NCBI GenBank assembly: GCA_038203525.1
Contig: JBBRDW010000060.1
Location: forward strand, 1-27,345
Direction of reading: 5' to 3'
DNA: 27,345 nt
From: Limnovirga sp038203525
GTDB lineage: Bacteria; Bacteroidota; Bacteroidia; Chitinophagales; Chitinophagaceae
Of the stretch, positions 24,001 through 27,345 are shown piece by piece; position 1 is the stretch's first letter, and the number at the start of each line of letters is the position of its first letter. The position numbers and the translations under genes were made by a program. Under the pieces are notes generated by a model. That model was given only the letters and a program-made list of their open reading frames with translations, did no database searches and was not told where the DNA came from.

Positions 24001-24630
24001 TCAGGCTTTCTTATCGTCATTAATCAGCACTTTCGTAAGTTCATTCAACTGGTGAACCTTGTTTTGAAAATCGCCTTTTAATTTGTTGCGTATTTGCTGC
24101 ACATTGTTGAGCACTTCGTCCAGTTCATCAGGCAGCAGTTCATTAAAAATTTCTTTTAAACGTTTGGCAACTGTAGGTGATTTGCCATTGGTAGAAATAG
24201 CGAGTTTTAAATTGCCTTTCGTAACGATAGAGCCAAGATAAAAATCGCAGAGTTCGGGTTTATCGGCAACATTTATGAGCTTGCCTTTTACTTTGGCATC
24301 ATTACGGATTATTTTACTAAGCGGAATATCATTCACTGCTGCAATTACAATATCGCAATCATCTAAATAATGGGGTTGGTATTCGGCAACAGTGATGGTG
24401 ATATTTTTTAATTGTTTGGCTACTTCAGCAAATTCTGGAAATACTTCTTTGGCTACAACATGCACCTGTGCAGCAGGAGCATTGTTAATTATTGCGTTAA
24501 GTTTTTCTAATGCAACATTACCGCCGCCAAGCAGCAAAACTTTTAATTCTTCCAGCTTAAGAAAAATAGGAAAAAGCTTATTGGTGCCCCCATCCCCTGA
24601 AGGGGTATTATTGCTTGCTGAATTTTGCAT
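24001..24630 (-). CDS. Siroheme-synthase N-domain: precorrin-2 dehydrogenase / sirohydrochlorin ferrochelatase
   Basis: 209 residues from the ATG at 24630; a TTG three codons earlier is less likely. The protein matches the CysG N-terminal/Met8p family, which oxidises precorrin-2 with NAD+ and can insert iron to give siroheme. The Rossmann motif VLLLGGGNVALEKL (31-44), then VIAAVNDIPL, NVADKPELCDFYLGSI and KLAISTNGKSPTVAKRLK, are all in place. There is no fused uroporphyrinogen methyltransferase. Siroheme is the cofactor of CysI, encoded next upstream with a 98 bp gap that contains arm E9, so the pairing is functional. The N-terminal TPSGDGG stretch is unusual for the family and is encoded by a short CCCCTGAAGGGG palindrome. 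Confidence 0.88.
   Translation of the reverse strand: MQNSASNNTPSGDGGTNKLFPIFLKLEELKVLLLGGGNVALEKLNAIINNAPAAQVHVVAKEVFPEFAEVAKQLKNITITVAEYQPHYLDDCDIVIAAVNDIPLSKIIRNDAKVKGKLINVADKPELCDFYLGSIVTKGNLKLAISTNGKSPTVAKRLKEIFNELLPDELDEVLNNVQQIRNKLKGDFQNKVHQLNELTKVLINDDKKA
24594..24605. repeat. Short palindrome CCCCTGAAGGGG inside the coding region
   Basis: A near-perfect G+C-rich palindrome in an AT-rich context, within the first dozen codons of the siroheme-synthase gene. It encodes the TPSGDGG linker before the Rossmann fold. Confidence 0.6.
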
Positions 24631-24652
24631 TTTTGTCAAGATATATTCTGTA

Positions 24653-24706
24653 GTACAAGAGTGCGACGCAAGTAAAGTTAAATAGTAATTCTATCGCCCG
24701 GTCAAT
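24653..24706. repeat. Repeat E9, lone R arm
   Basis: The arm begins GTACAAGAGTGCGACGCAAG, continues TAAAGTTAAAT, and ends ATCGCCCGGTCAATAA. It lies 22 bp past the cysI stop and just upstream of the siroheme-synthase start. Confidence 0.82.
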
Positions 24707-24728
24707 AATATGTATTCAACTTCATCAC

Positions 24729-26378
24729 TTACACGTATGCTTCTCTAACAACAAAATCACCAAACGCTTCATTCTTTTTACGCTTTTGGACAAAGGAGCC
24801 AAACAAAGAATCGAGCTCCCCTAATATTTCTTTTTCGTTGAGATTCTCTTTGTAAATTTTGTTAAGCCTTGTGCCAATAACATCTGAACCAAGATGCATA
24901 TTGTAGCGGCCGTAAGCGGTTCCAATAAAACCAACTTCAGAAATATATGGGCGGGCACAACCATTGGGGCAACCCGTCATGCGGATGTTAATGCCTTCAT
25001 TTTGCAGGTTATGTTTTGCAAGCAAAACTTCAATTTTAGTGATGAGCGAAGGAAGATACCGCTGCGCCTCGGCCAGCGCCAACGGACAGGTATTAAACGA
25101 AACACAAGCCATTGAATTTTTGCGAACTTGGGAGGCACTTTCTGTAACCTCTATTACATTATATTTTTCAAGAATGGCGGCAACAAATACTTTGTCTGCT
25201 TCCTTAATATCACTTACAATTAAATTCTGATTTGCAGTAAAACGAAAGTTTGCTTTGCGTGCTTTTGCAATTTCTAAAAAAGCAGTTTTGAACTGTACAT
25301 TTTCGTCATCGAGTACGCGGCCATTTTCAATAAAAGCTGCATAATACCAATGCCCTTCGTAATTCTTTGACCAGCCATATTCATCATGACGGAAAGTAAA
25401 TACCGCCAATTTAGCCGGCTGAAATTTAATGCCGGAGCGGGTTTCAACAGCTGCTCGAAAAACATTAATACCCATTTTATCTATGGTATATTTCAGACGC
25501 GAAAGTTTTCTATCGCTGCGGTTGCCATTATCCCGCTGCACAGTAGCAATCTCATAAACTACATTCAGCAGGTCTTCTTTTGAAACATAACCAAACAATG
25601 TTGCAAGCCTTGGATAGGTATCAGGATTTCCATGTGTAGTACCCATACCGCCGCCAGCAGTTACATTAAAACCAACGAGTTTATCTTTTTCAATAATGGC
25701 AATTAGACCAATATCATTGGTGTATAAATCCACATCGTTGTATGGCGGAATAGCGATGGCTATTTTAAATTTTCTTGGCAGGTAACGGTTCTCGTATAAA
25801 GGATCTACTTCAGTCACTTCTGCCAGTTTTTCTTCATCGAGCCACACTTCGTAATAAGCTTTTGTTTTAGGCAAAAGATATGTACTTATTTTATCCGCAA
25901 ACTCAAAAACTTCTGCATGAACCGGCGAATATTTTGGATGCGCGCTGCAGGTAACGTTACGGTTTACATCACCACAAGCTGCAATGGAATCGAGATGTAC
26001 TTTATTAAAATCTGCAAGCGTTGGCTTTATATGATTCTTTAAAATGCCATGCAACTGCACCGTTTGCCGCGTAGTAATTTTTATAACATGCGTTGCATGT
26101 TCGGCAGTAATATTATGCAGCGCCTCCCATTGTTCAGGCGAAAGAAGACCACCGGGCAAACGCAAACGGATCATGAAAGAATAAAGACGTTCAAGAAATT
26201 TTTCCGCACGTTGTTCTCTTCTATCGCGGTCGTCTTGCATATACATGCCGTGAAATTTGATCAGTGTTTGATCATCGTCTCGTATGGCACCGGTTTGTTC
26301 ATCTAGCAAACTTTCTTTTAATGTTCCGCGTAAACCTGCACTTGCTTTTTTTATTCGCTCTACCGGTGATTCGCTCAT
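24729..26378 (-). CDS. cysI: Assimilatory sulfite reductase hemoprotein subunit
   Basis: 549 residues, close to enteric CysI. The four Cys that bind the [4Fe-4S] cluster bridged to siroheme are C425-x5-C431 (ACVSFNTCPLALAEAQRYLP) and C470-x3-C474 (TGCPNGCARPYISEVG). The siroheme and substrate Arg/Lys region is present (RLRLPGGLLS, then ITTRQTVQLHGI and GDVNRNVTCS). The protein reduces sulfite to sulfide with electrons from a flavoprotein partner, which is encoded next upstream (26683 onward). NirA-type ferredoxin enzymes are related, but the CysJ neighbour and CysI-like cysteine context favour the NADPH type. The gap to cysJ is 304 bp and carries repeat E10. Start ATG at 26378. Confidence 0.93.
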   Translation of the reverse strand: MSESPVERIKKASAGLRGTLKESLLDEQTGAIRDDDQTLIKFHGMYMQDDRDRREQRAEKFLERLYSFMIRLRLPGGLLSPEQWEALHNITAEHATHVIKITTRQTVQLHGILKNHIKPTLADFNKVHLDSIAACGDVNRNVTCSAHPKYSPVHAEVFEFADKISTYLLPKTKAYYEVWLDEEKLAEVTEVDPLYENRYLPRKFKIAIAIPPYNDVDLYTNDIGLIAIIEKDKLVGFNVTAGGGMGTTHGNPDTYPRLATLFGYVSKEDLLNVVYEIATVQRDNGNRSDRKLSRLKYTIDKMGINVFRAAVETRSGIKFQPAKLAVFTFRHDEYGWSKNYEGHWYYAAFIENGRVLDDENVQFKTAFLEIAKARKANFRFTANQNLIVSDIKEADKVFVAAILEKYNVIEVTESASQVRKNSMACVSFNTCPLALAEAQRYLPSLITKIEVLLAKHNLQNEGINIRMTGCPNGCARPYISEVGFIGTAYGRYNMHLGSDVIGTRLNKIYKENLNEKEILGELDSLFGSFVQKRKKNEAFGDFVVREAYV

Positions 26379-26423
26379 GTGAGTTGTAAGTTATAGGTAA
26401 TACGTTTTAAATTATTTTTTTTT

Positions 26424-26632
26424 GAGCCCCACAGAAGTAATTCTATTGATCGTCTGTTGTGTCACTCACTTGTACGTTCTCAAAATTTTTCAGCATTGCG
26501 AAGAACGAAGCGATTTAATTTTTTTCTAATGCCAGGAGATTGCTTCGGCGACCTCGTAATGACGATTCATAATCCAACAGTACAAGAGTGCGACGCAACC
26601 AAAGCTTCATGCATATTCAAATGTTTGGCCAA
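26424..26632. repeat. Intergenic paired repeat E10
   Basis: The L arm (26424-26475) begins GAGCCCCACAGAAG and ends GTTGTGTCACTCACTTGTAC. The R arm (26580-26632) begins GTACAAGAGTGCGACGCAAC, continues CAAAGCTTCATG, and ends TGTTTGGCCAATAA. The spacer is filled largely by a second repeat (26493-26564). The 26379-26682 gap between cysI and cysJ holds this element and a short tandem repeat, with no gene. Confidence 0.87.
26493..26564. repeat. Second copy of the nested CGTCATTGCGAGG-type repeat
   Basis: GCATTGCGAAGAACGAAGCG at one end and GGAGATTGCTTCGGCGACCT, then CGTAATGACG, at the other. Its complement matches the left half of the unit at 15107-15140, including the flanking CTCCTGGCAT and an AT-rich middle. 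It is therefore in the opposite orientation to the copy in E5. Confidence 0.8.
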
Positions 26633-26649
26633 TAAAAATTCTTGTATTT

Positions 26650-26680
26650 GCTCGTAGCTCGTAGCTAAAAGCTCGCAGCT
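26650..26680. repeat. Short tandem AGCTACGAGC-type repeat
   Basis: GCTCGTAGCTCGTAGCT is followed after AAAA by GCTCGCAGCT: about three units of a 7-10 bp motif. It ends 3 bp from the cysJ stop codon. It can fold into a small hairpin. Confidence 0.5.
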
Positions 26681-26682
26681 TT

Positions 26683-27345
26683 CTAATACACATCTTTATG
26701 ATAACGGCCTTCTTCTTTTAATGCGCTTAAATATTCTGTAGCTTTTTGTTCATCAATATTTTTATGCGTTGCAATTATATTTACCAGTGTTTGCTCAACG
26801 TTAATGCTCATAGGCTCTTTGGTGCCGCTTACAAAAATACTTGCGCCGTTTTCTATCCACTCAAACAACTCTGCTGCGTGTTGTTCAATTCTGTGTTGCA
26901 CATATACTTTTTCCTGTTGGTCACGGGAAAATGCAGTGTTCAGTTTGGCTAGCACACCGGTTTCAAGAAAAGACTGCATTTCGGTTTGATAAAGAAAATC
27001 TGAAACAAAATGCCGCTCGCCAAAGAAGAACCAGTTGCGGCCTGTTGCAGCCTGTGCATCACGCTCAAATAAAAAGGATCGAAACGGCGCAACACCAGTA
27101 CCAGGGCCAATCATGATAACATCTTTATCAGTTGCCGGCAGTTTAAAAGCATTGTTTTTTTGCACATAAATTTGAAGCGTTGTGCCTTCTTTCAGCATTG
27201 ATAAATAATCGGAGCATAAACCATGGCGCAGATGCCCATCTACATTAAATGCATTTCGGCTTACGGTAAGGTGTACTTCATTTTCGCCATGCGCCAAAGG
27301 CGATGAAGAAATAGAATACAACCTTGGAATAATGGTGCCAATGAT
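26683..27345 (-). CDS. cysJ: Sulfite reductase flavoprotein, C-terminal FAD/NADPH-binding part (N-terminus outside window)
   Basis: 221 codons are visible, and the frame is still open at 27345. The stretch IPRLYSISSSPLAHGENEVH is the FAD-binding RxYSISSS motif, HGLCSDYLSMLKEG follows, and GPGTGVAPFRSFLFERDA is the NADPH pyrophosphate-binding motif. The C-terminus EEGRYHKDVY ends in the aromatic Tyr typical of CysJ. The family transfers electrons from NADPH through FAD and FMN to CysI. The window does not show whether the N-terminal FMN (flavodoxin) domain is present. It is the first visible gene of a sulfite-reduction set (cysJ, cysI, siroheme synthase) all transcribed the same way. Confidence 0.9.
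   Translation of the reverse strand: MIGTIIPRLYSISSSPLAHGENEVHLTVSRNAFNVDGHLRHGLCSDYLSMLKEGTTLQIYVQKNNAFKLPATDKDVIMIGPGTGVAPFRSFLFERDAQAATGRNWFFFGERHFVSDFLYQTEMQSFLETGVLAKLNTAFSRDQQEKVYVQHRIEQHAAELFEWIENGASIFVSGTKEPMSINVEQTLVNIIATHKNIDEQKATEYLSALKEEGRYHKDVY

Noticed and set aside
26457..26657. Small plus-strand reading frame between cysI and cysJ
   Set aside because: It runs through E10 and the nested repeat, and shares repeat-derived peptides with frames at other loci.

Overview
The window looks like a chromosomal segment of a Bacteroidota member, most likely a Chitinophagaceae-type soil or freshwater bacterium. The evidence is two kinds of type IX secretion (T9SS) C-terminal domain, candidate promoters with the Bacteroidota -7 box TAnnTTTG, AT-rich intergenic DNA, the absence of consistent Shine-Dalgarno sites, and protein family versions typical of that phylum. 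No rRNA, tRNA, CRISPR array, transposase or phage gene was found. Nearly all genes are on the minus strand; only an RDD membrane protein (14307-15032) and a lipoprotein (17151-18248) are on the plus strand.

Layout from left to right. 1-2031: a CHAD-domain protein cut by the window edge, an RmlD-like SDR oxidoreductase, and a pRiA4b ORF-3-like protein. 2378-3883: CCA-adding enzyme with an HD domain. 4046-7454: two tandem paralogous secreted proteins built from about seven 60-residue repeats; the second has an in-frame TAG that cuts off its T9SS sorting tail. 7697-15032: a conserved membrane-associated cluster of DUF58, MoxR ATPase, DUF4350, DUF4129, a multi-pass protein and SpoIIM, with a divergent RDD gene. 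15325-16695: a SatD-like/DUF3307 pair preceded by three evenly spaced operator-like palindromes. 17151-18248: a propeller-like lipoprotein with a strong terminator. 18389-20970: infC and thrS. 21443-23707: a large T9SS adhesin-like protein with a Calx-beta domain. 24001-27345: assimilatory sulfite reduction, namely the siroheme-synthase dehydrogenase/chelatase domain, sulfite reductase hemoprotein CysI and the C-terminal part of flavoprotein CysJ.

The most striking feature that is not a gene is a dispersed family of intergenic repeats at ten loci (E1-E10), roughly one per 2.7 kb. Each full copy has a left arm (L) and a right arm (R) about 50-55 bp long. The outer ends are inverted repeats close to GAGCCNGGCA, and the inner ends carry the inverted core GTTGCGTCGCACTCTTGTAC / GTACAAGAGTGCGACGCAAC. 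L and R differ in sequence between core and outer end, and the 100-190 bp spacers are unrelated between loci, except that two carry a second repeat (CGTCATTGCGAGG type). L arms almost always sit upstream of a start codon and R arms downstream of a stop. The one copy beside the plus-strand lipoprotein gene is flipped to match. This could be a MITE/REPIN-like non-autonomous element or a recurrent structured intergenic RNA; the sequence alone does not decide. The family also creates spurious small reading frames whose translations share the peptide VQECDAT, and it falsely lengthens the thrS reading frame.
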